A stretch of 64,000 nt of DNA, from the NCBI RefSeq assembly GCF_007795095.1, contig NZ_CP042218.1:1302001-1366000 (forward strand). Direction: 5' to 3'. Below, one piece after another: positions 44,820 through 53,404 of the stretch (position 1 is its first letter; each line of letters opens with the position of its first letter). Origin of the DNA: Luteimonas granuli (lineage in GTDB: Bacteria > Pseudomonadota > Gammaproteobacteria > Xanthomonadales > Xanthomonadaceae). The notes under the pieces are model-generated. The model did not search any database, was not told the origin of the DNA, and saw nothing but the letters and a program-made list of their open reading frames with translations. Position numbers and translations under genes: made by a program.

Positions 44820-46547
44820 CTACTGCGCGGCGGCGGATGCCCCCGGGCGCCGGGGATCCGCGGCGCCTTCCACGCGGCCCGGCTCCAGCAGCAGCGTCTG
44901 GGTGCTGCCGATGGTCTCGCCCTGCTCCGGCCGGTGCCCGCGCTCGCGCAGGATGCGCAGCGTGTCGGGGCTGAAACCGCGCTCGATGTCGAGCTCGCCC
45001 CGCTCGGTGACCTGCTGGTGGATGCGCGGGAACGCGGTGGCCTCGGCGATGTTCATGCCGAAGTCGACGACGTTGACGATCATCTGCACGATCGTGCCGG
45101 GGATGGTGTTGCCACCGGGACTGCCGGTCACGAGCCAGGGCCGGCCGTCGCGCAGCAGCATCGTCGGCGACATGCTCGACACCGGACGGCTGCCCGGCCG
45201 CAGCGCATTCGCCGGCGCGTCGCGGCCCTCGCGCACGGCCTCGAGCTGCGGCTGCAGCGAGAAATTGCCGATCAGGTTGCCGAGCAGGAAGCCGGTGCCC
45301 TCGATCATCACCCCGGAACCGAAGTCCGAGCCGATGGTGTAGGTGGTGCTGACCGCGTTGCCCTCGCCGTCCACCGCCGAGAAATGGGTGGTGTCGGCGC
45401 CTTCATGGGCCCAGATGTCGCCGGCGGCCACGTCGCTGGCGGGCATGGCGCGGTCCATCGTGATCCCGGCGGCCCGCGACGCGCCGTAGGCCTTCGACAC
45501 GAAGCCTTCGAGCGGCACGCGCGCGGCGGCCGGATCGTTCGCATGCGCCCTGCGATCCCGCCAGGCGCGCTTGGTGGCTTCGGCCAGCAGGTGGACGGCG
45601 TCGGCGGAACCGGCGCCCATCGCGGCGAGATCGAACTGCTCCAGGATATTGAGCGTCATCGCGATGCCCGGACCGCCACCGCTGGACGGCGGCATCGTCA
45701 ACAGCGTGTGGCCGCGATAGCTGCCGCGCAGGGGCTCGCGCTCGATGGCGCGGTAGGCGGCCAGGTCCGCCTTGCGCAGCAGTCCGCCGTGGGCGCGCAT
45801 ACCCGCATCCAGCCGCTCGGCGATGGCGCCGCGATAGAACGCGTCCGCGCCGTGCTCGGCGATCTGGCGTAGCGACCAGGCCAGGTCGGCCTGCACCAGG
45901 CGCTCGCCCGCGCGCAGCGCGGAGCCGTCCGGATGCAGGAAGACCTTCGCCCCCGCCGCGCTGCGCGCTAGGCGCTCCCGGCCCCAGTCCAGCGCGAAGG
46001 CCTCGTCGCGGCTGAGCACCATGCCGTCCTCGGCCAGCCGGATCGCGGGCTCCAGCAGCCGCTTCCACGGCAGCCGCCCGTACTTCCCGTGCGCCAGTGC
46101 CAGCCCCGCCACCGTGCCCGGTACGCCCGCGGCACGAATGCCGGCCTGATGGCCCTGCAGCGTGCCGTCGTCGCCGACGTAGGCATCGAGCGTGGCCAGC
46201 CCGGGCGCCATCGAGCGGAAATCGATCGCGACCGCACGGTCCCCGTCCGCGAGATGGATCAGCATGTAGCCGTCGCCGCCGATGTTGCCGGCGCGCGGCA
46301 GGGTCACCGCCATCGCGAAGGCCATGGCCACGCTGGCGTCGACCGCGTTGCCGCCTTCGCGCAGGACCTCGGCGCCGATCCGGCTCGCCTGGTCGCTCTG
46401 GCTGACCACCATGCCGGCGTCGGCGACGACGGGCTTGTGGATCTGCTCGTAGTTGAGCAACTGCCGTGTCTGCGCCGGCGCGGCCGCGGCGGCGGCAAGG
46501 CAGAGGGCGAGCAGCGCCGCTCGGGAGAAGGCGAAGGGACTGCGCAT
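44820..46547 (-). CDS. ggt: Gamma-glutamyltranspeptidase 1 (periplasmic)
   Basis: GGT hydrolyses or transfers gamma-glutamyl groups and matures by autocleavage before its catalytic threonine. This 575-aa protein has a signal peptide (cleaved in AAAPAQ, about residue 26), the large-subunit GNAVDASVAMAFAM and GGDGYMLIHL, and the cleavage/nucleophile site GADTTHFSAVD with Thr386. Downstream SSMSPTMLL and GSPGGNTIP form the substrate pocket. Family members can act on gamma-D-glutamyl bonds, relevant to the D-Glu genes nearby. The ATG at 46547 follows GGAG. It is divergent from a second GGT. Confidence 0.93.
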   Translation of the reverse strand: MRSPFAFSRAALLALCLAAAAAAPAQTRQLLNYEQIHKPVVADAGMVVSQSDQASRIGAEVLREGGNAVDASVAMAFAMAVTLPRAGNIGGDGYMLIHLADGDRAVAIDFRSMAPGLATLDAYVGDDGTLQGHQAGIRAAGVPGTVAGLALAHGKYGRLPWKRLLEPAIRLAEDGMVLSRDEAFALDWGRERLARSAAGAKVFLHPDGSALRAGERLVQADLAWSLRQIAEHGADAFYRGAIAERLDAGMRAHGGLLRKADLAAYRAIEREPLRGSYRGHTLLTMPPSSGGGPGIAMTLNILEQFDLAAMGAGSADAVHLLAEATKRAWRDRRAHANDPAAARVPLEGFVSKAYGASRAAGITMDRAMPASDVAAGDIWAHEGADTTHFSAVDGEGNAVSTTYTIGSDFGSGVMIEGTGFLLGNLIGNFSLQPQLEAVREGRDAPANALRPGSRPVSSMSPTMLLRDGRPWLVTGSPGGNTIPGTIVQMIVNVVDFGMNIAEATAFPRIHQQVTERGELDIERGFSPDTLRILRERGHRPEQGETIGSTQTLLLEPGRVEGAADPRRPGASAAAQ

Positions 46548-46751
46548 GGTTCCGGATCTCCAGTTTCCATCCCGACACTGCCCCAGACGGCCCCTGCTGT
46601 CGTGCAGCATTCCTGCAGGGAGGTATGCAGCGGGGCTATGGAGCATGGCGGCAAAGCGAGGGGCATGCGGCCCACGATCGCGATAGCCTCGCGGCCACCG
46701 CTACCGGCCGGCGGCCCACGTGGCGCCGGCCTTCCGCAGAGGAGCCCGCCC

Positions 46752-48482
46752 TTGGCCTCGTCATCGCTGCACGCATCCCCGGCGACGCCGTACCGCGCGT
46801 TCGCCCTCCTGCTCCTCCTCGGCCTGGCGGCCTGCGGCACCGGCCTGCGCGAGACGGCGGTTGCCGATGCCGCCGACCCTCCGCAGGCGGGCCTGGTCAG
46901 CAGCGCACACCCGCTCGCCACCGAAGCCGGCCTGGAGGTGCTGCGCCGTGGCGGCAGCGCGATCGACGCCGCGGTCGCGGTGCAGGCGATGCTGGGACTG
47001 GTCGAGCCGCAGAGTTCGGGCCTCCTGGGCGGCGCGATCATGCTGCATTACGACGCGGGATCGGGCCGCGTGGACAGCTGGATCGGCCGCGAACGCGCGC
47101 CCGCCGGCGCCGGTCCGGACCTGTTCAACGACGCCGAAGGCCGCGCGCTGCCGCGCGCCGGGGCGATGCTCAGCGGTCGCGCCACCGGCGTCCCCGGCGT
47201 ACTCCACGCACTCGAGCTCGCGCACGCCGCGCACGGCGCGCTGGACTGGGCGACCCTGTTCGAATCCACCGCGCTGCGCGCCGAACAGGGCTTCACGGTG
47301 ACGCCGCGGCTGCACCGCCACATTGTCGGCACCTTCCCGCAGGCGTCGGCGCCCGACGTGGTGGCACTGTTCGCCGGCCCGGACGGCACGCCGCTGCGCG
47401 TCGGCGACACCTTCCGCAACCCGGCCTATGCCGCCAGCCTGCGCACCATCGCCGCGCGCGGTGCCGATGCCCTGCGCACGGGCCCACTGGCCGACGCCCT
47501 GCTGGCGCGCGTCGCGGACCCGCCGCATGGCGCCCGCATGACGCCCGCGGACCTGCTGGTGGACGTCGCCGAGCGCAGCGATGCGATCTGCCGCCCCCTG
47601 CGCGCCCGGGTGATCTGCACGGCGCCGCCGCCGGCCAGCGGGGTCGGTCTGCTGCAGCTGATGCTCCTGCTCGACGGCACCGACATCGCCGGGCGCGGAC
47701 CCGAGGATCCGCAGGCCTGGCTGCTGTTCGCCGAAGCCAGCCGCCTGATGTACGCCGACCGCGACCACTACGTCGGCGATCCCCTCTTCGTGGACGTGCC
47801 GGTGGACGGCCTGCTCGACCCCGGCTATATCGCCGCGCGGCGCGCATTGATCGGCACGCGCGCCGCGCCCGGCGCACCCGCGCCCGGCCGGCCGCACGGC
47901 GCCCCCGCGAACGACGCCGACGCCACCGCCGAGCCCGCGGGCACCAGCCACTTCGTGGTGGTCGACGCCGCCGGCAACGCGGTGTCGATGACCACCACCA
48001 TCGAGTCCTATTTCGGCTCCGGGCGCGTGGTCGGCGGCATGCTGCTGAACAACCAGCTCACCGATTTCTCCTGGGGCCCCGGCGCGGCGGCCGCCAACGC
48101 GATCGCGCCGGGCAAGCGACCCCGCTCGTCGATGTCGCCGGTGATCGTGCTCGACCGCGACGGCCGCTTCGCCGGTGCCATCGGCTCGCCCGGCGGCAAC
48201 GCCATCCCCGCCTACGTCGCCAAGGCCCTGGTCGGCTGGCTGTACTGGGACCTGCCGCTGCAGCAGGCGATCGCGCTGCCGAACCTGGTGGCCCGCGGCG
48301 AGCGCTTCAACGGCGAGGCCGGCGCCTTCCCGGCACCGCTGCGCGCCGCCCTGTCCGGGCTGGGCATGGAGGTCGTGCCCGGCGCCGGCGAGGATTCGGG
48401 CCTGCACGGGGTGGCGGTGAGCCGGGACGGCCTGCAGGGCGCCGCCGATCCGCGCCGCGAAGGACAGGCGGCACAACCTTAG
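46752..48482 (+). CDS. Gamma-glutamyltranspeptidase-like lipoprotein
   Basis: This 576-aa GGT homologue has a lipobox (LAAC, Cys28). It starts at a TTG (46752) preceded by AGAGGAG; there is no better-placed ATG. It keeps GGSAIDAAVAVQAML, GLLGGAIMLHY, the nucleophile region GTSHFVVVD (Thr398), RSSMSPVIV and GSPGGNAIP, so it is probably active, but it is only distantly similar to GGT 1, with an Ala/Pro-rich stretch just before the cleavage site. Lipid anchoring suggests action in the envelope on incoming gamma-glutamyl peptides. The LysR gene follows 63 bp downstream. Confidence 0.88.
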   Translation: MASSSLHASPATPYRAFALLLLLGLAACGTGLRETAVADAADPPQAGLVSSAHPLATEAGLEVLRRGGSAIDAAVAVQAMLGLVEPQSSGLLGGAIMLHYDAGSGRVDSWIGRERAPAGAGPDLFNDAEGRALPRAGAMLSGRATGVPGVLHALELAHAAHGALDWATLFESTALRAEQGFTVTPRLHRHIVGTFPQASAPDVVALFAGPDGTPLRVGDTFRNPAYAASLRTIAARGADALRTGPLADALLARVADPPHGARMTPADLLVDVAERSDAICRPLRARVICTAPPPASGVGLLQLMLLLDGTDIAGRGPEDPQAWLLFAEASRLMYADRDHYVGDPLFVDVPVDGLLDPGYIAARRALIGTRAAPGAPAPGRPHGAPANDADATAEPAGTSHFVVVDAAGNAVSMTTTIESYFGSGRVVGGMLLNNQLTDFSWGPGAAAANAIAPGKRPRSSMSPVIVLDRDGRFAGAIGSPGGNAIPAYVAKALVGWLYWDLPLQQAIALPNLVARGERFNGEAGAFPAPLRAALSGLGMEVVPGAGEDSGLHGVAVSRDGLQGAADPRREGQAAQP

Positions 48483-48545
48483 TCATGCGACACCCGCGCC
48501 GCGGACGACGATGATGACCGTTGCCCCCAGGAGTGCCGGACCGAC

Positions 48546-49451
48546 ATGCGCTTCCGCCAGATCGAGGTCTTCCACGCCGTCTACACCACCGGCTCGATCA
48601 GTGCCGCCGCGCGTGCGCTGCATGTATCACAGCCCTCGGTCAGCAAGGTGCTGCACCACACCCAGCAGCGCCTGGGCCTGGAGCTGTTCCGCCTGGTGCG
48701 CGGCCGCCTGGTCGCCACCGACGAAGCGCACGAACTGTTCGTCGAGGTGTCCGAAGTCTTCAGCCGGCTGACCTCGCTGCAGAAGACGGTCGGCAACCTG
48801 CGCAGCCTGTCCGGCGGCCGCGTCCGGCTGGCGGTCGTGCCCTCGCTCGGGCTGCACATCGCACCGTTGGCCATCGCCCGCTTCCGCGCACGCCACCCGG
48901 ACGTCACCTTCGACGTGCAGACGCTGCACCACGACGCGCTGTTCCAGGCCCTGTACGAGCGCAGCTGCGACATCGCCATCGCCTACGACCCGCCGACCCA
49001 CCCGCGGATGAAGCGTCGCGACATCGACACCGGCGAGCTGATGCTGCTGTTCCGGACCATGACCCTCCCCGGCGTCGGCGAGCAGGTGCCGCTGCGCATC
49101 CTCGACGGGCAGAACCTGGTGGGCCTGACCACGGGCGGCCCGGTCGGCGACCTGCTCAACCGCGAACTGCAGCACCAGGACGTCACCGTCAACGAAGTGG
49201 TCTCGAACCAGACCTTCTACATCGCCGCCGAGCTGGCGCGGAACGGCGTCGGCATGGCGGTGGTGGACGAGTTCACCGCGCGCGCCGCGGCCGGCCCGGC
49301 CATGTCGCACCGCCCGTTCTCGCCGCCGCTGCGCTTCAAGGTGCAGTGCGTGCACCTGGAGGACCGGCCGCCGCCCGAAGCCGCGCGCCGCTTCCTGACG
49401 GTGTTCGCCAAGACCCTGCGCGACACGCGCGCGCGGGCGGCGACGGACTAG
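48546..49451 (+). CDS. LysR-type transcriptional regulator
   Basis: The 301-aa regulator has an N-terminal winged helix-turn-helix (MRFRQIEVFHAVYTTGSISAAARALHVSQPSVSKVL) and a periplasmic-binding-like effector domain (about 90-300). It closes the D-amino-acid region and is a natural candidate to bind the T-N11-A palindromes at 29331 and 44786. LysR-type regulators have, as I recall, been linked to dgcN-dgcA elsewhere. The ATG at 48546 is at the family start. Its last four bases overlap the convergent rsgA stop (CTAG). Confidence 0.92.
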   Translation: MRFRQIEVFHAVYTTGSISAAARALHVSQPSVSKVLHHTQQRLGLELFRLVRGRLVATDEAHELFVEVSEVFSRLTSLQKTVGNLRSLSGGRVRLAVVPSLGLHIAPLAIARFRARHPDVTFDVQTLHHDALFQALYERSCDIAIAYDPPTHPRMKRRDIDTGELMLLFRTMTLPGVGEQVPLRILDGQNLVGLTTGGPVGDLLNRELQHQDVTVNEVVSNQTFYIAAELARNGVGMAVVDEFTARAAAGPAMSHRPFSPPLRFKVQCVHLEDRPPPEAARRFLTVFAKTLRDTRARAATD

Positions 49452-50542
49452 CCAGGCCCCCGGTCGTGCTTCCGCGGACGCGGGGCATGCACCTTCGCGC
49501 CCGGCCTGTCGGCCAGGCGCGAAGCGAGGCGCTCCGAGGCGGCGGCGACTTCGCCGCCGAGCTTCAGGTAGTTCAGGAAGCGGCCTTCGTCGAGCTCCCC
49601 GCGCGCGATCGCGGCGCGCACCGCGCAGCCCGGCTCCCTGTCGTGCGCACAGTCGCGGAACCTGCATTCCGCGGCGAGCGCCTCGATGTCGGCAAACCCC
49701 CCGTCGGCGAGCTCCTCCTCGCCCGTGGGCTTGAGCTCGCGCATGCCCGGCGTGTCGATCAGGCAGGCGCCGGACGGCAGCGGGATCAGCGCGCGATGGG
49801 TGGTGGTGTGGCGACCCCGGGCGTCGTGTTCGCGCACCGCGGCGGTCTTCATCCTGTCGACGCCGAGCAGGGTGTTGGTGAGCGTGGATTTGCCCGCACC
49901 GGAGCTGCCGACCAGCACGGCGGTGTCGCCGGGTCGCAGCCACGGCGACAGCGCTTCGACCGCAGCGGCGTCCTTCGCATTCACCGCCACCGCCGGCACC
50001 CCCAGCGCCTGGATGGCGGCAAGCGCGGCGTGGGCGGCGGCCGCGTCGGCTCCGGGGAGGTCGGCCTTGGTCAGCACCACCACCGGCTGCACGCCCGCGC
50101 CCTGTACCAGCAACAGGTAGCGCTCGATGCGGCGCGGGTTGAAGTCGCCGTCCAGGCCGCAGACCACGAAGGCCACGTCGACGTTGGCTGCGATGAGTTG
50201 CTGCCGGTAGTGCTCGCCTGCGGCGCCGCGCTTGATCGCGCTGCGGCGCGGCAGCAGGGCGACGATCCGCCTGCCGTCCTCGACGAGCACCCAGTCGCCG
50301 ACCGCGGGCCGGTCGTCCGGCGCCACGGTGCCCCTGCGATATCCGGGCGGGCGCTGCCATTCGGGCAGCGACTCCACCGCGACGCCATCGCCGGGGCCCG
50401 TCGCCACGATGTAGCCGGAGCGATGCTGCTCCACCACGCGCGCGGGGGCGGCGCCGGGATGGGCCGCCATCGCGTCCTGCCAGCGCCGATCGACGGCGTC
50501 GCGCCAGCCGATCGCCTGCAGGTCGGCGGGCGCGGGGTTCAC
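49448..50542 (-). CDS. rsgA: Ribosome small subunit-dependent GTPase A
   Basis: RsgA is a circularly permuted GTPase in 30S subunit maturation. The 364-aa protein has an OB-fold N-terminal part (AVGDWVLVED), the permuted GTPase order with G4 VVVLTKADL before G1 GSSGAGKST and G3 DTPGMRE, and the C-terminal zinc knuckle CRFRDCAHDREPGC. The start is the ATG at 50542. It interrupts the D-amino-acid region functionally and is probably an old housekeeping neighbour. It is divergent from the M14 peptidase gene by 113 bp. Confidence 0.95.
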   Translation of the reverse strand: MNPAPADLQAIGWRDAVDRRWQDAMAAHPGAAPARVVEQHRSGYIVATGPGDGVAVESLPEWQRPPGYRRGTVAPDDRPAVGDWVLVEDGRRIVALLPRRSAIKRGAAGEHYRQQLIAANVDVAFVVCGLDGDFNPRRIERYLLLVQGAGVQPVVVLTKADLPGADAAAAHAALAAIQALGVPAVAVNAKDAAAVEALSPWLRPGDTAVLVGSSGAGKSTLTNTLLGVDRMKTAAVREHDARGRHTTTHRALIPLPSGACLIDTPGMRELKPTGEEELADGGFADIEALAAECRFRDCAHDREPGCAVRAAIARGELDEGRFLNYLKLGGEVAAASERLASRLADRPGAKVHAPRPRKHDRGPG

Positions 50543-50655
50543 GTGCGGTGGCGGCGGCGGCTCATGGCCGCGATTCTACCGTCGGAGGGGCGCACCGGTT
50601 GGCAGGCGCAGGCTTGCCTGCGACCATCGCGCGGCACGTCCCACCTGGATCCGAA

Positions 50656-51981
50656 ATGAACCATCGCACCGACGAACGCCCGCACCGCCGCGGACGCGCC
50701 GCCTTGAACGGCGCTCCCTGGCTGGCCACCGCCCTGGCGCTGCTGCTTTCCGGCTGCGCCTCTAGCCCGGTCGCGGAGGCGCCCGCGGGGGACAGCGTCG
50801 CGCCGACCGCGACCGCCGCTGCGGACGAGCCGCGGGTGGTGCCGCAAGTGCGGCGGTCCTGGCGCTTCGACGAGGACGGCATCGGCTTCGACAACCTGCT
50901 GCCGGCCGCGCGCCTGTCGGCGGTCGAGCGCCTGGGGGAAGGCCGCTACCGGATCGTGGTGGCGCCCGAAACCGACCCGATCAACCCCAGCGCCTGGTAC
51001 GGCTTCCGCGTCCAGGCCGACGCGCCGCGCGCGCTGGAACTGCAGTTCGCCTATGCGCACGACCATCGCCACCGCTACGTGCCCAAGCTGAGCGCCGACG
51101 GCCAGGCGTGGCGCGAGGCCGGTGACGACGAGTTCGAACTCGACGTGGACGGAACCGCGCGCCTGCGCGTCCCGCTCGACGCGGGCGAACTGCGCGTGTT
51201 CGCGCAGCCTCCGTTCCTGCCCGGGGACTTCGAGCGCTGGTCGGCGCGCGTCGCCGCGCAGGCGGGCGTCGCGCCGCGGACCTTCGGCAGCTCGGTGCAG
51301 GGACGGTCGCTGCAGGCCTTCGAGTTCGGTGCCGGCACGGGCGCGCCCCTGCTGCTGGTGCTCGGCCGCCAGCACCCGCCGGAGAACACCGGCAGCCAGG
51401 CGTTGATCGCGTTCGTGGAGGCGCTGGCGGCCGACACGCCGCAGGCGCGTGCGTTCCGCGAGCGGGTGCATGTCCTGGTGGTTCCTCTGCTGAACCCCGA
51501 CGGCGTGGTCGAAGGCCACTGGCGCGGCAACGCCAACGGCGTCGACATCAACCGCGACTGGGGTCCCTTCGCGCAGCCCGAGACGCGCGCGCTGCGCGAC
51601 CTGCTGGATGCACGCGGCATCGGCCCCGGCGACGTGGCCTTCGCCATCGACTTCCACTCCACCTTCCGCGACGTGTTCTACACCGTCACCGAGGATCCCT
51701 CGCGCGCGCCGGGCGGCGTGCTGCATGCGTGGATGGCGGCGATGCAGGCCGGCTTCGACATCGAGGAGAAGCCCTCCGCCGCGCGCACCCCGGTGTTCAA
51801 GAACTGGGCGTTCTGCCGCCTCGGCGCGCCGGCCGTGACGTACGAAGTGGGCGACACCACGCCTGCGGCGGCGCTGGCCGAAGTGGCAAGCCACGCTGCG
51901 CACAGCCTCATGCCGCTGCTGATGGAGACGCAGGCGACGGCTGCGGCCCCCGACTGCCCGGCATTCCGGGAATTCCGCTAG
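50656..51981 (+). CDS. M14-family zinc carboxypeptidase lipoprotein
   Basis: The 441-aa protein carries a lipobox (LLSGC, Cys34) and two domains. An N-terminal beta-sandwich (about 65-190) precedes an M14 peptidase with zinc ligands H240 and E243 (GRQHPPEN), NPDG...GVDINRDW, third ligand H334 (IDFHST) and catalytic E397 (TYEVGD). This subgroup resembles bacterial M14 enzymes of unknown specificity, some of which cut murein-type peptides. The ATG at 50656 follows GGATCCGAA. Its place next to the D-peptide region is suggestive only. Confidence 0.88.
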   Translation: MNHRTDERPHRRGRAALNGAPWLATALALLLSGCASSPVAEAPAGDSVAPTATAAADEPRVVPQVRRSWRFDEDGIGFDNLLPAARLSAVERLGEGRYRIVVAPETDPINPSAWYGFRVQADAPRALELQFAYAHDHRHRYVPKLSADGQAWREAGDDEFELDVDGTARLRVPLDAGELRVFAQPPFLPGDFERWSARVAAQAGVAPRTFGSSVQGRSLQAFEFGAGTGAPLLLVLGRQHPPENTGSQALIAFVEALAADTPQARAFRERVHVLVVPLLNPDGVVEGHWRGNANGVDINRDWGPFAQPETRALRDLLDARGIGPGDVAFAIDFHSTFRDVFYTVTEDPSRAPGGVLHAWMAAMQAGFDIEEKPSAARTPVFKNWAFCRLGAPAVTYEVGDTTPAAALAEVASHAAHSLMPLLMETQATAAAPDCPAFREFR

Positions 51982-52011
51982 TCTCGGCACCCGCCCATCG
52001 CGCCCCGCCCC

Positions 52012-52035
52012 GCAGGAGCAGCTGCAGCTGCGACC
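52012..52035 (+). repeat. Half copy of a GTAGGAGC-type REP palindrome
   Basis: This 24-mer matches the left arm of the full palindrome at 55220-55286 at 22 of 24 positions but has no right arm. It lies just upstream of the GDSL gene. Confidence 0.6.
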
Positions 52036-52059
52036 CCACGTCCCAGGATCGCCGGACCC

Positions 52060-52692
52060 ATGCCCCTGTCCTATCTCGCTCTCGGCGACTCCTACACCAT
52101 CGGCGAAGGCGTCCCGGACTCCGGCCGCTGGCCGCACCAGCTCGCCCGCGCCCTGCGCGCCGAAGGCGTCGACCTCGGCGACCCGCTGACCATCGCCGCC
52201 ACCGGCTGGACCACCGACGAGCTCGACGCGGCCATCGACGCCGCGGATCCGCAGGGGCCGTTCGACTTCGCCAGCCTGCTGATCGGCGTCAACAACCAGT
52301 ACCGCGGACGCAGCGTCGATGAGTACGTCCGCGGGTTCGCGGACCTGCTCGCGCGCGCCATCGGCTTCACCGGCGGCCGCGCCGACCGGGTGCTGGTGCT
52401 GTCTATCCCCGACTGGGGCGTGACTCCGTTCGGCGCCGCTTCCGGCCGCGACACGGACGCCATCGCACGCGAGCTCGATGCCTTCAACGCCGCGGCGCGC
52501 GCCGCCTGCGAGGCGCGCGGCGTCGCCTTCGTCGACATCGCGCCGGTGAGCCGCGCGCGCGGGGCCGAGCCCGCGATGTTGGCCGGAGACGGCCTGCACC
52601 CTTCCTCCACCCTGTATGCCGAATGGACGCGCCTGGCCCTGCCGGTCGCGCGCCGCCTGCTGCAGCCGCCACGGACGACGCCCACGCCATGA
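52060..52692 (+). CDS. SGNH/GDSL-family hydrolase
   Basis: This 210-aa cytosolic SGNH hydrolase without a signal peptide has block I LALGDSYTIGEG (Ser11), block III GVNNQYRG (Asn) and block V GDGLHPS with Asp/His. Family members are esterases or lipases, and this short type often acts as an intracellular esterase. The start is the ATG at 52060. The stop overlaps the following methyltransferase gene (ATGA), so a joint role on one metabolite is likely, but the substrate is unknown. Confidence 0.87.
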   Translation: MPLSYLALGDSYTIGEGVPDSGRWPHQLARALRAEGVDLGDPLTIAATGWTTDELDAAIDAADPQGPFDFASLLIGVNNQYRGRSVDEYVRGFADLLARAIGFTGGRADRVLVLSIPDWGVTPFGAASGRDTDAIARELDAFNAAARAACEARGVAFVDIAPVSRARGAEPAMLAGDGLHPSSTLYAEWTRLALPVARRLLQPPRTTPTP

Positions 52693-53390
52693 CCGCCCGC
52701 TCCGCCGAAGCGCCCTTCCCGCCCGACGAGGCGCGCGCGATCGCCCGCGCCTTCCTGCCGCGACGCTTCTACGGCAACCGCTACGACTACTACTACACGC
52801 TGACCAAGCTGCGCACCGATCCGCTGTATCCCGGCGTGCTGGAGGCGCTGCGCGGGACCACGGCGCCGGTGCTCGACCTCGGCTGCGGACTGGGCCTGCT
52901 GCTGCACGCACTGCGCCTGGACGGGCAGTCGATGCCCTGGCACGGCGTGGACATCGACGCCGACAAGATCCGCCGCGGGCGTGGGATCGCCGCGCGCGCG
53001 GGACTCGCCGACGGCGCACGGTTCGACGTCATGGACCTGGCGCAGGGCTGGCCGCCGCACCGCGGCAGCGTGGCCATCCTAGACGTGCTGCAGTACCTGG
53101 ACGCGCAGGCGCAGGGCATCCTGCTCGACGACACCGCGTCGATGCTGGTGCCCGGCGCGAAGCTGGTGATCCGCAGCGGCCTGGGCGACGACACGCGCCG
53201 TGGCCGCACCACCCGCATCACGGACCGGCTGGCGCACTTCGCCGGCTGGATGCAGGAGGTCCCCAAGCGCTATCCGACGCGCGACGAGCTCGAATCGCGC
53301 CTCGGTGCCGCAGGTCTCGCCGTGGAGTTCCGGCCGCTGTACGGCAACACACCCTTCAACAACTGGCTGATCGTCGCTGCACGCGACTGA
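52689..53390 (+). CDS. Class I SAM-dependent methyltransferase
   Basis: This 233-aa methyltransferase has the SAM-binding motif I VLDLGCGLGLLL (around residues 53-64), the acidic end of beta-2 GVDIDADKI and motif IV AILDVLQYLD. It is not a rRNA or DNA enzyme by motif; small-molecule or lipid methylation is more likely. The N-terminal RRFYGNRYDYYYTLTK segment is distinctive. It is coupled by 4 nt to the GDSL esterase gene and is convergent with the polysaccharide deacetylase gene. Confidence 0.87.
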   Translation: MTARSAEAPFPPDEARAIARAFLPRRFYGNRYDYYYTLTKLRTDPLYPGVLEALRGTTAPVLDLGCGLGLLLHALRLDGQSMPWHGVDIDADKIRRGRGIAARAGLADGARFDVMDLAQGWPPHRGSVAILDVLQYLDAQAQGILLDDTASMLVPGAKLVIRSGLGDDTRRGRTTRITDRLAHFAGWMQEVPKRYPTRDELESRLGAAGLAVEFRPLYGNTPFNNWLIVAARD

Positions 53391-53404
53391 TCACGCTGGA
53401 GCCC

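Noticed and set aside
46623-46640. Third LysR-type palindrome between the two ggt genes
   Set aside because: Only one arm (CGGGGCTATG) resembles the dgcN site; the dyad is not preserved.
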